This document shows, in pieces, positions 27,311-36,965 of a stretch of DNA of 64,000 nucleotides (within the stretch, counting starts at the first letter, position 1; each line of letters begins with the position of its first letter). The DNA lies in contig VYFG01000048.1 in NCBI GenBank assembly GCA_009842505.1, positions 34,324-98,323 of the forward strand, in the 5' to 3' direction. The notes under the pieces are model-generated. The model was not told the DNA's origin. It saw nothing but the letters and a program-made list of their open reading frames with translations, and ran no database searches. Source of the DNA: Gammaproteobacteria bacterium (GTDB taxonomy: Bacteria > Pseudomonadota > Gammaproteobacteria > Arenicellales > Poriferihabitantaceae). The position numbers were made by a program, and so were the translations under genes.

Positions 27311-30175
27311 TTAAGCGAGTGTGATGCGGCAGAGAGTCACTTTGCTCTCCTGCATCTGGGTTACGGAATCGTATCCGTAGGTGAACGCGGTGTTCGCCGC
27401 CTCGCCCCGGACATATGGTGCGGTCCCCTCAGGGTACTTGTCCACGAGGTCCACGCCCTCGTAGTGACCGCCGAAGTGGAACGGGGTGAATACCACGCCC
27501 GGCCCCACGCGCTGGGTGACCATTGCCTTGACCTTGATCTTTGACCCCTCGGGGCTTTCGATCCAGATCATGTCGCCGTCCTTCACGTTGTGGTCATTGG
27601 CGTCCTTGGGATTGATCTCCGCGAACATCTCCTGCTGCAGTTCCGCCAGCCAGGGATTGGACCGGGACTCCTCACCGCCGCCCTCGTATTCCACCAGCCG
27701 TCCGCTGGTGTGAATGATCGGGAATTCCTTGGAGAAATCCTGGGCCTGGATGGAGGCGTACCTGGTGGGCAGGCGGTAGAACCGCTTGCGGTCCTCGTAG
27801 GTGGGATATTTCGCCACCAGCTCGCGGTCCGGCGCGTAGAGCGGCTCGCGATGGATCGGCACCCGGTCCGGGAAGGTCCAGACGATGGCCCGGGCCTTGG
27901 CGTTGCCGAACGGTGCGCAGCCATGCTTGATGGCCACCCGCTGGATGCCGCCGGACAGGTCGGTTTTCCAGTTCTTGCCGTCGGCCAGCGCCTTTTCCTC
28001 GGGGGTCAGGTCATCCCACCAGCCCAGGGTCTTCAGCATGTCGGCGGTGAACTCCGGATGGCCGTCCTGGATCTCGTTGCCTACCGGCCAGGAATCCTCG
28101 GCGAGGATGTTGTTGCCTTCATGCTCCACACCGAAGCGGGCGCGGAAGTTCAATCCTCCCTCGGCCACGGGCTTGCTGGGATCGTACAGCACCGGGGTTC
28201 CCGGGTGCTTCATCTCGGCCGTTCCCCAGCAGGGCCAAGGCATGCCGTAGAAGTCGCCGTCGCAGGGGCCGCCCGCTGCCTTCAGCGTCGTGGTGTCGAA
28301 GGTGTGCTTGTTCTCCATGTGAAGCTTGAGGCGTTCCGGGCTCTGGCCGGTGTAGCCGATGGTCCACATGCCCTTGTTGAACTCGCGGGTGATGTCCTCG
28401 ATCAGCGGCTCGTCGTTGTTGACCTCGATGTTCTTGCACAGCTGGTCGGCGATGCCGAGTTTCTTCGCCAGCTTGTAGAGGATCGTGTGGTCAGGCAGCG
28501 ATTCGAACAGCGGCTCGATGACCTTCTCGCGCCACTGCAGGGAGCGGTTTGACGCGGTGACCGAGCCATAGGTCTCGAACTGCGTGGTGCCCGGCAGCAG
28601 CCAGATGCCGTCGGTGCGGTCGTTCATGACCGCGGCATGGGTCGGATAGGGATCGATGATCACCATCATGTCCAGCTTGGCCATGGCCTTCTTCATTTCC
28701 GGCCCGCGGGTCTGGCTGTTCACGGCATGCCCCATGTAGACCATGCAGCGGATGTTGTCCTTCTGGCCGATGTTCTCCTCGAGCACCCCGTCGACCCAGC
28801 GGGAGACCGGGATGCCGCGGTAGTTCATCGGATGGGTGGGTTTGCCGTTGTCGCCCTCCACCTCTTCCTGGCTGAACCGGGACTTGACCCATGCCGGGTC
28901 CAGATCCCATACCCGGGACCAGTGGCCCCAGGCGCCGTTGGACAGGCCGTAGTAGCCGGGGAGGGAATGGGACAGCACGCAGAAGTCGGTGGCGCCCTGC
29001 ACGTTGTCGTGTCCCCGGAAGATATTGGCGCCGCCGCCCTCCTTGCCGATGTTGCCGAGGGCAAGCTGGAAGGCGCAGTAGGCGCGGGTGTTGTTGTTGC
29101 CGATGGTGTGCTGGGTTCCGCCCATGCACCAGACAAAGGTCGCCGGGCTGTTTTCCGCCATCATCTGCGCGGCCTTCTTGACGGTCGCTTCCGGCACGCC
29201 GGTGACGCGCTCGGTCTCTTCCGGCGTCCACTTGGCCACCTCGGCGCGGATCTCGTCCATGCCGTAGACCCGCTGGCGGATGTACTCCTTGTCCTCCCAG
29301 CCGTTCTCGAAGATATGCCACATCATGCCCCAGATGATGCCCACGTCAGATCCCGGGCGGATCCGCACGTAGTGATCGGCATGAGCCGCGGTACGCGTGT
29401 AGCGCGGGTCGATCACCACCATCTTGGAGCCGTTCTCCTTCGCCCTGAAGATATGCTGCAGGGAAACCGGGTGGGCTTCCGCCGGGTTTGAGCCGATGAA
29501 CAGCATGCACTTGGAATTGTGCATGTCGTTGTAGCTGTTGGTCATGGCTCCGTAGCCCCAGGTGTTCGCAACGCCCGCCACGGTGGTGGAATGGCAGATG
29601 CGCGCCTGGTGGTCGACGTTGTTCGTGCCCCACATTGCGGCGAACTTGCGGAACAGGAAGGCCTGCTCGTTGTTGAACTTGGCGGAGCCGAGCCAGTAGA
29701 CCGAGTCGGGACCGGATTCCTCCCGGATCTTCAGCATGCCGTCGCCGATCTCGTTGACGGCGTCATCCCAGGACTGCCGCTTCCACCGGCCGCCTTCCAG
29801 CTTCATCGGGTACTTGAGACGGCGCTCTCCATGCCCGTGCTCCCGTACGGCCGCGCCCTTGGCGCAGTGGGAACCCAGGTTGAAGGGGGAGTCGAAGTCC
29901 GGCTCCTGGCCGGTCCATACCCCGTTCTGCACCTCGGCCCGCACGCCGCAGCCCACCGAGCAGTGGGTGCAGACGCTGCGCTTGACGACGATGTCGCCGG
30001 TGGCGGCGCTGGCGGCATGGGCCTTTCTCACCCTGCCGGGCATCAGCGTGGTGGCCGCGGCGCCGGCACCCATGGCCAGCCCGGAACGCTTCAGAAAGGT
30101 TCTTCGGTCGATGGACTGTCCGATGCCCGGCTGGCCCTGGCCATCGGAGCCTGTTTGCTTGCGTATCAGTTTCAT
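27311..30175 (-). CDS. Formate dehydrogenase catalytic alpha subunit, molybdopterin type, Cys-containing, TAT signal
   Basis: SIDRRTFLKRSGLAMGAGAAA; CTHCSVGCGVRAEV 4Fe-4S; active-site region ARICHSTTVAGVANTWGYGAMTN with Cys, no in-frame UGA. Confidence 0.95.
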   Translation of the reverse strand: MKLIRKQTGSDGQGQPGIGQSIDRRTFLKRSGLAMGAGAAATTLMPGRVRKAHAASAATGDIVVKRSVCTHCSVGCGVRAEVQNGVWTGQEPDFDSPFNLGSHCAKGAAVREHGHGERRLKYPMKLEGGRWKRQSWDDAVNEIGDGMLKIREESGPDSVYWLGSAKFNNEQAFLFRKFAAMWGTNNVDHQARICHSTTVAGVANTWGYGAMTNSYNDMHNSKCMLFIGSNPAEAHPVSLQHIFRAKENGSKMVVIDPRYTRTAAHADHYVRIRPGSDVGIIWGMMWHIFENGWEDKEYIRQRVYGMDEIRAEVAKWTPEETERVTGVPEATVKKAAQMMAENSPATFVWCMGGTQHTIGNNNTRAYCAFQLALGNIGKEGGGANIFRGHDNVQGATDFCVLSHSLPGYYGLSNGAWGHWSRVWDLDPAWVKSRFSQEEVEGDNGKPTHPMNYRGIPVSRWVDGVLEENIGQKDNIRCMVYMGHAVNSQTRGPEMKKAMAKLDMMVIIDPYPTHAAVMNDRTDGIWLLPGTTQFETYGSVTASNRSLQWREKVIEPLFESLPDHTILYKLAKKLGIADQLCKNIEVNNDEPLIEDITREFNKGMWTIGYTGQSPERLKLHMENKHTFDTTTLKAAGGPCDGDFYGMPWPCWGTAEMKHPGTPVLYDPSKPVAEGGLNFRARFGVEHEGNNILAEDSWPVGNEIQDGHPEFTADMLKTLGWWDDLTPEEKALADGKNWKTDLSGGIQRVAIKHGCAPFGNAKARAIVWTFPDRVPIHREPLYAPDRELVAKYPTYEDRKRFYRLPTRYASIQAQDFSKEFPIIHTSGRLVEYEGGGEESRSNPWLAELQQEMFAEINPKDANDHNVKDGDMIWIESPEGSKIKVKAMVTQRVGPGVVFTPFHFGGHYEGVDLVDKYPEGTAPYVRGEAANTAFTYGYDSVTQMQESKVTLCRITLA

Positions 30176-30243
30176 GCTTGGTTCTCCTGAGTCGCTGTGC
30201 GAATCATCAAGTTTGTATGTATTTCGGTTGCTCCGCCTTCGGC

Positions 30244-30432
30244 CTATCTGCGGGCCAGCCGGTAATAGACACGGACATGATCGGTTTCACGGTAGCCCTG
30301 CTTGGCCACGGGTTCCGTGGTCTCCTGTGTGCCGGCAAGCACGCCGGATGCAGCAGCCCCGGTACCGATCGCCGCGGTGGTCACGGCGGCGCCTTTCAGA
30401 AATGCGCGCCTGGCTTTTTCCGGTTTCTTCAT
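30244..30432 (-). CDS. Formate dehydrogenase-region TAT target small protein
   Basis: MKKPEKARRAFLKGAAVTTAAIGTGAAASGVLAGTQETTEPVAKQGYRETDHVRVYYRLARR. Confidence 0.85.
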   Translation of the reverse strand: MKKPEKARRAFLKGAAVTTAAIGTGAAASGVLAGTQETTEPVAKQGYRETDHVRVYYRLARR

Positions 30433-30483
30433 GGTGTGTACCTCAGCTTGATCAAGGTTGGTGTATGTCATTCAGATACAGTC

Positions 30484-31128
30484 TCAGTGTTGCTGAACAT
30501 TCAGATACTGGCTTTCCAGTTGCATGAACCGTTCTCCGAGCAGCCCCACGGCCCGGTAGAAATCCGCGTTGCGCGCCGATTTCAGTTCATGGAAAAACTT
30601 CTCGCCCCAGGGAAGGAGGTGGCGCAGGAAGAACCGGCGCTGCCGGAACCCCTCGACGTCATCTGATTCGATCAGGATCGACATGGTCTCGCAGATCGCG
30701 GCGATGTGATCCTCCGGTTCCTTGTGATCCCCGTTTGCCTCGAAACCCAGCGAACGCAGGTCATCCCTGAGCTCACTGAGGGGCTTTTCCATCAGGAACC
30801 CGGTCAGGTGCCAGGATCCGTAGGGAACGATTTCGCCCCGGCCAAGGCCGATGAACAGGGCATGGAATTCATCATCCAGCCGGGCCGTGTCCGCCTCTTC
30901 GGCGGCGCGGCGCAATGCCAGCCAAGCCTCGCCGACATCCCCGGGGCTGTCGGCATCAGCCGGGTCATCGATATGGCAGAGATAGTCCAGCAGATCGCGG
31001 TCCGGGATATCGCTGAGCAGGGACGCCAGGACGGCATAGGTCGCGGCTCGCGCCTGATCCTCCTGTGCGATCAGGGCAGCCGTTTCGAGATTCCCGTTTT
31101 CAGTCGTCAAGGGCTGGACGGTTTCCAA
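30484..31128 (-). CDS. TorD/DmsD family molybdoenzyme chaperone
   Basis: All-alpha ~214 aa; DDEFHALFIGLGRGEIVPYGSWHLTGFLMEKPLSELRDDLRSLGFE, EPEDHIAAICETMSILI. Confidence 0.88.
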   Translation of the reverse strand: METVQPLTTENGNLETAALIAQEDQARAATYAVLASLLSDIPDRDLLDYLCHIDDPADADSPGDVGEAWLALRRAAEEADTARLDDEFHALFIGLGRGEIVPYGSWHLTGFLMEKPLSELRDDLRSLGFEANGDHKEPEDHIAAICETMSILIESDDVEGFRQRRFFLRHLLPWGEKFFHELKSARNADFYRAVGLLGERFMQLESQYLNVQQH

Positions 31129-31238
31129 TTAGGCGCTCCCAAGTGGTGTTCAGTACCAAGAAACCACCGGCCGTCCATTGGATGGATACGGCACGGCGCA
31201 TTCCGGCGTAAGCCGTTTTTTGTTGTTTTGGTAGCGTA

Positions 31239-31267
31239 AAGATATACCCCGGGCATGTACGGTTCAA
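31239..31267 (-). promoter_or_regulatory. Candidate sigma70-type promoter of the fdh operon
   Basis: Minus strand TTGAAC-N17-TATCTT, about 110 nt upstream of the TorD-like gene. Confidence 0.35.
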
Positions 31268-31432
31268 GCTTGCCGCCTTCACGTAAATTTCACCTGACCG
31301 GCAGGCCGCAGCAATAGCTCCGGCTTATGGTTATTGAAAACAAAGACTTATCCCGGTTTTTCAGAACAGATGCAAAATTCACCGGCGGCCGCATAGAATT
31401 CCTTGCTGCCAAACCGGAAAAAAATGAAATAA

Positions 31433-33094
31433 TTATCCGATCATGTCCTTGCGATCATAGAGGTCGGCGACCCGGCAGTCCTCGCACATCCGCAGGCGGT
31501 TCCGCTGCTCCGGCGTCTCGAACATCCAGTGGCCCGCCAGTTTCTCCATCATGCGATCGATCATCGCCACGGTTGCGAACGGCTTTCCGCAGGCAATGCA
31601 CCGGAACGGCTCCTCCTCCTTCAGTGTGCGGCTCCTGGTCGCCGCATCGTCCGGATCGAACCGCGGGTCCAGGGTCAGGGCGGCCTCCGGGCAGGCCCTG
31701 GTGCAGATTCCGCACTGGACGCAGTTGCTTTCGATGAAGCGCAGCGCCGGGGACTCCCCCCCGGCTTCGAGGGCATTGCCGGGGCAGACCGATACGCATC
31801 CCATGCAAAGCGTGCAGGCCTCGGAATCCAGGATCACCTGCCCGAACGGGCTGCCCGCCGGCAGGGGCGCCGGACCTGCCGAGGCCGCGCCCTGCACCAG
31901 GTGCCGCAGCGCATTTCGCAGCATGCTGCGCTTGCCGCCCGCGGCCGCGAAGGTGGCGACGGCGTCCCGCCCGGTTTCCTCCGGAACGGACGCCAGCACC
32001 GGGTCCAGGGATGCGGTCAGGCGGACGCTGCAGTGGTCAAGACCGGAGCCGTGCAGCACGGCCCGGATGAATTCCGCGGTCTCCTCGAGACTGCGGCGGA
32101 CCTGCTCGGGAACCTCTTCCCGGACATGGAGCCAGATGTCCCCGGCGCCATAGGCCAGCGCGCAGACCAGCAGTTCCGGGCCGACTGAGCCGATTTCCTC
32201 CACCAGCAGTGGAATGACATGCTCCGGCAGCTCTTGCGCGGCCGCTGCCACCGTCTCCCCGCCGTGTTCCCTGTCGTAGACAAGCAGTGTGATCTCCCGG
32301 GGCCCGAGACGCTCCCGCAGGTCGCGGCAGACCCGCCGCAGGAACTCCACCTGCTCCTCCACCGGCGGATAGCGGTAGGTGATCGCCCCCGACGGGCAAC
32401 GAGCGGTACAGCTTCCACCCCCCTGGCAGAGATAGGGGTTGACCTCGATCTGTTCGCCCACGGAGATGATCGCATCCGTCGGACAGGCCTCCAGGCAGCG
32501 GTTGCAGCCCTCGATGCCGCTGCGGCCATGGGCGCAGATGTCCGGGTCGTACTGGAAATAGCGGGGCTTCTCGAATTCCCCCACCAGTTCCCGCACCGCC
32601 CCGATCGCCTCGTCAAGCCTGCCGGGGTCGGCGCCGACATGGTGATAGCCCGGCGGCTTGATGGCGGCGCCGATCAGCACCTCGGCGCCCGCGTCGATCA
32701 CGTGGTCGAAAAGGCCGTTGGGGATGCCCATCATCTGTCCGAGGCCGACCCGGTCCTCTTCACCCCCGTCCGGGCCCGGAAGACTCGCGGTGAAACGGCC
32801 GAGGTATCCCTCCACCGCAAGTCCGGGGGATTTCCAGGCATTGGGGGCGGCCAGGGGGCGGTCGTCCCCGCCAGTGACCGCGATGTAGCAGAGGAACCTG
32901 TCTCCCAGTGCGGCTTCCGCTTCGCGGCCCGGCCCCTCGTCCATGACCAGCAGCACCCGGTTTGCCGCTACGTAGGCGACGCTGGTGGTCGGCGCGGGCG
33001 ACCAGGGCGCCCCGGACAGCACCTCATGGCGGATTCGCCCGGCCTGTGTCTGCGCTGAGAGGTTGAGCCCGAGGGCTTCCAGATAGCCTGTCAT
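31433..33094 (-). CDS. Multi-cluster 4Fe-4S protein (formate dehydrogenase-associated)
   Basis: 553 aa; CNRCLEACPTDA, CTLCMGCVSVCPGNA, CVQCGICTRACPEAA, C-terminal CIACGKPF...CEDC. Confidence 0.85.
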   Translation of the reverse strand: MTGYLEALGLNLSAQTQAGRIRHEVLSGAPWSPAPTTSVAYVAANRVLLVMDEGPGREAEAALGDRFLCYIAVTGGDDRPLAAPNAWKSPGLAVEGYLGRFTASLPGPDGGEEDRVGLGQMMGIPNGLFDHVIDAGAEVLIGAAIKPPGYHHVGADPGRLDEAIGAVRELVGEFEKPRYFQYDPDICAHGRSGIEGCNRCLEACPTDAIISVGEQIEVNPYLCQGGGSCTARCPSGAITYRYPPVEEQVEFLRRVCRDLRERLGPREITLLVYDREHGGETVAAAAQELPEHVIPLLVEEIGSVGPELLVCALAYGAGDIWLHVREEVPEQVRRSLEETAEFIRAVLHGSGLDHCSVRLTASLDPVLASVPEETGRDAVATFAAAGGKRSMLRNALRHLVQGAASAGPAPLPAGSPFGQVILDSEACTLCMGCVSVCPGNALEAGGESPALRFIESNCVQCGICTRACPEAALTLDPRFDPDDAATRSRTLKEEEPFRCIACGKPFATVAMIDRMMEKLAGHWMFETPEQRNRLRMCEDCRVADLYDRKDMIG

Positions 33095-33124
33095 GTCAGG
33101 ATTCTCCTCCGGGTGGGCCCATGC

Positions 33125-33793
33125 TCATGCGGGGGTGTTCGATCCGCCGTCGGCATCCTCGGGATCATCCTTTGCATCCCGGTCCGGTGCGGCGTCCGCG
33201 TTCGAGGCCACTTCCGTCGGCGCGTCCTCGGGCGCCGGTTCGGGCGATTCCCGCGGCTCTTCGGTTTCCTCCGACGCGAGTCCCTCCCGCTCCTCGGCTT
33301 CCAGACGGCGCCTTTCCGCCACCTCGGCCTGGTGCTTCATGTCGGAGGTGACCATGTCGCCCAGCCCCTCGAACTGGGTGAAATCCTCGTCGTAGTCATC
33401 CAGGCCGTCGCGCACGTTGAAAACGGCCGCGGTAAACAGCTTGCGCATCGCCAGCCTGCGCAACTTTTCGCTGACGCCAGGGGACAGGAATCCGGAATAG
33501 TCGCTGTGCTCGTCGAGCGACTCCAGGGCGGGCATGTCCGCGTCCGTCAGCACCGGCGCATCGGCCTCGGTTTCCTCCCGGGACGACTTCAGCCGGTCGG
33601 CTTCCACGGTGGTCCGCATGCGCCCGGGGCTGTCCTCGGGCACGATGGTATTGAGGGGCAGCGTCTCCTCGCCATCGGCCCGGTCGTCCCCCGGTTGCCC
33701 CCGGGTCTCCCGGTCGCCGGAGCGCTTGCGGTCCGACCACCGCCTGAGGAAGCCCTCCTCCTGGTCCGCATCCAGGTCGGGTCGCCTGCTCAT
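33125..33793 (-). CDS. DUF3306 family protein
   Basis: EEGFLRRWSDRKR...SDYSGFLSPGVSEKLRRLAMRKLFTAAVFNVRDGLDDYDEDFTQFEGLGDMVTSDMKH; acidic tail. Confidence 0.82.
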   Translation of the reverse strand: MSRRPDLDADQEEGFLRRWSDRKRSGDRETRGQPGDDRADGEETLPLNTIVPEDSPGRMRTTVEADRLKSSREETEADAPVLTDADMPALESLDEHSDYSGFLSPGVSEKLRRLAMRKLFTAAVFNVRDGLDDYDEDFTQFEGLGDMVTSDMKHQAEVAERRRLEAEEREGLASEETEEPRESPEPAPEDAPTEVASNADAAPDRDAKDDPEDADGGSNTPA

Positions 33794-34329
33794 TGCACCC
33801 CGTCCCCGGCGTCGCCGTCACGGGAGGCGGCATAGAGCGAGTCCTCCAGCCAGTCACGCCGCTTGCGCTTGCGCTTGATCTGCGGCTGGTAGTGACTGAT
33901 CACGTAGCGCTCGAGCAGTTCCGTGATCTCCTCGGGCATGGGCGCCGACAGGACCATGTCGTCGGCTTCCATGTGACCGCTTGCCTCGTCCTGGTTGGCG
34001 GTCACCAGCATCGGGCGGATTTCCCGGGCACCGTATTCGCCTTCACAGACCACGAACAGGTGGGGCTTGTCGGACAGCAGGTTGTACCAGTAGCCCTCGC
34101 CGCCGTCCTTGTAGAGGTCCAGGGTGAATCCCGTGTGGATGAACCGGCTCGTGTTCCCGTCCACCTCGACCACGCTGTCCCCGCCAAGCGCCGTGATTCC
34201 CTCCCCGGTCAGGATCCCGTGGACGCGCCAGACGGGATAGCCCCATTTTTTCTCGGGATCGATCCGGCGCTCCAGCACCACGGCCACGGGCACGGAGATT
34301 CTCGAGCCGGGCCCGGCCCGCTCCCCCAT
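33790..34329 (-). CDS. DUF3305 family protein
   Basis: RISVPVAVVLERRIDPEKKWGYPVWRVHGI...GFTLDLYKDGGEGYWYNLLSDKPHLFVVCE; start ATG at 34329. Confidence 0.82.
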   Translation of the reverse strand: MGERAGPGSRISVPVAVVLERRIDPEKKWGYPVWRVHGILTGEGITALGGDSVVEVDGNTSRFIHTGFTLDLYKDGGEGYWYNLLSDKPHLFVVCEGEYGAREIRPMLVTANQDEASGHMEADDMVLSAPMPEEITELLERYVISHYQPQIKRKRKRRDWLEDSLYAASRDGDAGDGVQ

Positions 34330-34372
34330 CCCCTGCCCGTGGACGGTTCCGGTCACGCCGCTCAGGCCCCGG

Positions 34373-34582
34373 TCATTCCTCGATCTCGAGGGTATCCACA
34401 ACGTCGACATCCAGGCCAAGCTGGCGAATGGAAAGGGACATGGTGGCTTCCAGGCGGTCCCCGTTCCGGACGGTTCCGGCACGGATGCCATCGCGGACCG
34501 CCTGTTCGATGGCACGCTGGGAGGTAATGCCGGTTTTCTTGAGGAATTTTCTGATCTGGATGTTGAGCGCGTCTTCGTTCAT
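34373..34582 (-). CDS. DUF6494 family small protein
   Basis: MNEDALNIQIRKFLKKTGITSQRAIEQAVRDGIRAGTVRNGDRLEATMSLSIRQLGLDVDVVDTLEIEE. Confidence 0.75.
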   Translation of the reverse strand: MNEDALNIQIRKFLKKTGITSQRAIEQAVRDGIRAGTVRNGDRLEATMSLSIRQLGLDVDVVDTLEIEE

Positions 34583-34838
34583 GGGTCGTCGGCCTGCCTG
34601 GTCATGCCGGAAAGCATAGATGGAATGGTCCCCGAATTACAATAGCGCACCGTTCCCCGGCCCGGCCCCGGCGGACGGGCTGGGTCCCGCCGGAAGGGGG
34701 TGCGGCATCCGGCTGCCCCGGGACGGGCCTGCCGGGAATCTTCCGCCGCCCGTCATTGTCGGATAATATCACCGCTTGAGTTTCGCCGCCGAAACACCCA
34801 CTTTCATCCCTTTCCCGACGAATTCACCCGACTCTCCC

Positions 34839-35711
34839 ATGGCCACGGCACCCGGCATCAAGAACACCTCGGCCCCGCCCCCGGCGGGCCGGCCGCGTCT
34901 CAGCGACGCCGGGCTGGAGTCGATCCACCGGGTGGCGGCGCTAGACCAGTTCGGGGCGAGCCGGGACATCAATATCGTGGGAGAGGTCCCCCTGACCATC
35001 AAGGTGGACGGCCAGGAGTTGGTGACCCTGATGACCCTCGGCGCGCGGCCGGAGATGCTGGTGCTGGGCTACCTGCGGAATCAGACCCTGTTCGGCGACC
35101 CCGCCGAGATCCGCTCGGTCATGGTGAACTGGGACCGGGAGGTTGCCGAGGTGGAAACCCGGGAGGGCAAGGGCATCACCGGCGTCGACACCAGCAAGCG
35201 CACGGTGACCACGGGCTGCGGCCAAGGAACGATCCTCAGCTGCACCCTGGACAAGCTGTACGACCATCGCCTGCCGCCGACGGAAATCCGGCAGTCGGAC
35301 ATCTACGAGATGCTGGGCAAGATCCGGGACCACAACAAGACCTACCGCGCCGCGGGCTCCGTGCACGGATGCGGGCTGTGCCGGGGCGGGGAGATCCTGA
35401 CTTTCGTCGAGGACGTGGGCCGGCACAACGCCATGGACACGATCTCGGGGGAGATGTGGCTGGACAACATCAGCGGACAGGACAAGATCTTCTACACCAC
35501 CGGGCGGCTGACATCGGAAATCGTGATGAAGGCGGCGCTGATGGGCATCCCGGTGCTGGTCTCCCGCAACGGCACCACCCACATGGGCTTCGAACTGGCG
35601 GAAGAACTGGGCGTCACCCTCATCGCCCGCGCCAAGAGCCGGCATTTCGTGGCCCTCAATTCGCACAACCTCGTCTTCGACGCCGTCCCGAAGCAGGTCC
35701 GCTTCGATTGA
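34839..35711 (+). CDS. fdhD: Formate dehydrogenase accessory sulfurtransferase FdhD
   Basis: GSVHGCGLCRGGEILTFVEDVGRHNAMDTISGEMWLDN, TTGRLTSEIVMKAALMGIPVLVSRNGTTHMGFELAEELGVTLIARAK. Confidence 0.95.
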   Translation: MATAPGIKNTSAPPPAGRPRLSDAGLESIHRVAALDQFGASRDINIVGEVPLTIKVDGQELVTLMTLGARPEMLVLGYLRNQTLFGDPAEIRSVMVNWDREVAEVETREGKGITGVDTSKRTVTTGCGQGTILSCTLDKLYDHRLPPTEIRQSDIYEMLGKIRDHNKTYRAAGSVHGCGLCRGGEILTFVEDVGRHNAMDTISGEMWLDNISGQDKIFYTTGRLTSEIVMKAALMGIPVLVSRNGTTHMGFELAEELGVTLIARAKSRHFVALNSHNLVFDAVPKQVRFD

Positions 35712-35718
35712 ATGCCCC

Positions 35719-35739
35719 GGCCGGCGCCGCCAGCCGGCC
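35719..35739. terminator. Candidate hairpin between convergent fdhD and TauE-like genes
   Basis: GGCCGGC-GCCGCCA-GCCGGCC, 7-bp perfect stem, no clear T tract. Confidence 0.35.
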
Positions 35740-35757
35740 CGGTCCATCGTCCGGCGA

Positions 35758-36465
35758 TCAGCCGTGCAGGGCACCCCGGGGCATGGCCAGCCCCGTGAAC
35801 ATGACAATGCCGAACAGCATGATCAGCGATCCCGCCACCCTGCGCACCATGGGCCGGCGCATGGGTCCCCCCTCGCCGCCCAGCAAGCCCACGGCGGCAA
35901 CCGCCGGCAGCGTGCCGAGGCCGAAGGCGCCCATGGCCACGGCGCCGGCCAGGGGCCTGCCGCTCGCCAGCACCAGCGCCAGGGCCGAATAGACCAGGCC
36001 GCAGGGCAGCCAGCCCCAGATCATGCCCGCGGCAAAGGCGCGGCCATAGCCGTCGACAGGCAGCAGGTGCCTGGTCAGCGGCGAGAGCCGCCTCCACAGC
36101 TGCATGCCGATGCGTTCCACCGGCGCCAGCGCATTCCCCCACCCCGTGAGATACAGGCCGAGGAGGATCATGAACAGACCGCTGACGACCTGCGCCAGGG
36201 CGCGGCCGGTCTCCGCACCGAGCATGGCCAGCAAGGTGACGCCCGCCAGCGCGGCAATCGCGCCGGCAACCGCGTAGCTGCCGATCCGTCCGCCGTTATA
36301 GGCGAGCGTCATCAACCAGCGCCGGCGGGGCATCTGGTTGGCGGGCACGGAAACCGTCGCGGCATGCAGCATGCCGGCGATGCCGCCGCACATGCCCACA
36401 CAGTGCAGGGATCCCAGGAGACCGAGCAGGAAGGCGCTGGCAATAATGAGGATATCCGGCGTCAC
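35758..36465 (-). CDS. Sulfite exporter TauE/SafE family membrane protein of the cco locus
   Basis: SLHCVGMCGGIAGML, GMIWGWLPCGLVYSALALVLASGRP. Confidence 0.88.
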   Translation of the reverse strand: MTPDILIIASAFLLGLLGSLHCVGMCGGIAGMLHAATVSVPANQMPRRRWLMTLAYNGGRIGSYAVAGAIAALAGVTLLAMLGAETGRALAQVVSGLFMILLGLYLTGWGNALAPVERIGMQLWRRLSPLTRHLLPVDGYGRAFAAGMIWGWLPCGLVYSALALVLASGRPLAGAVAMGAFGLGTLPAVAAVGLLGGEGGPMRRPMVRRVAGSLIMLFGIVMFTGLAMPRGALHG

Positions 36466-36965
36466 GGGCTGCCGAGTTCGACGACATCGTCACCGGGCCG
36501 TTCCAGGTACCCGGTCACCCGCCAGCGTGCGGTTTCCAGCTGGATCACCCAGCGGCCGTCGGCAGCCCCGTCGAACTGTCCGCGGTAACGGCCGTCCGGC
36601 CCCGCGGTAAGCAGGACGGACCGGTCCAGACCGGAACGGGTCCGGTGCAGCAGCCTGAGCACCAGGGTTGGCGGCACCGCCAGGCGGCCGTCGTGGCTGA
36701 GGTCGAGGACCAATTCGTCGGCCGCAACCCGCAGCCTGGCGGCAATGGCGTGCCGCACCGCCAGCTGGTCCCTTGCCAGCACCCGGTTGATCTCCTTGCC
36801 GCGCTTGTAATAGTCGTCCTCGACCAGGCCGTCGTAGTGCCGGATGGACAGGCCCAGCAGCAGAAACCCCACGAGCACCGCGGTGGCGGGGATGGCGATG
36901 ACCATCCACACCATGGGCTCGCGGTACCAGCGGCGGGCAGGCAGGTTGTCGGATTCCCGGATCAC
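36462..36965 (-). CDS. ccoH: FixH/CcoH family protein
   Basis: RWYREPMVWMVIAIPATAVLVGFLLLGLSIRHYDGLVEDDYYKRGKEINRVLARD. Confidence 0.9.
   Translation of the reverse strand: MIRESDNLPARRWYREPMVWMVIAIPATAVLVGFLLLGLSIRHYDGLVEDDYYKRGKEINRVLARDQLAVRHAIAARLRVAADELVLDLSHDGRLAVPPTLVLRLLHRTRSGLDRSVLLTAGPDGRYRGQFDGAADGRWVIQLETARWRVTGYLERPGDDVVELGSP

Noticed and set aside
27311-30175. Possible selenocysteine (UGA) in formate dehydrogenase
   Set aside because: Catalytic position is encoded as Cys and the frame is continuous.
30450-30460. TTGATCAA near the FDH TAT-target gene as an FNR site
   Set aside because: Lacks the 4-nt spacer between half sites required for an FNR box (TTGAT-N4-ATCAA).
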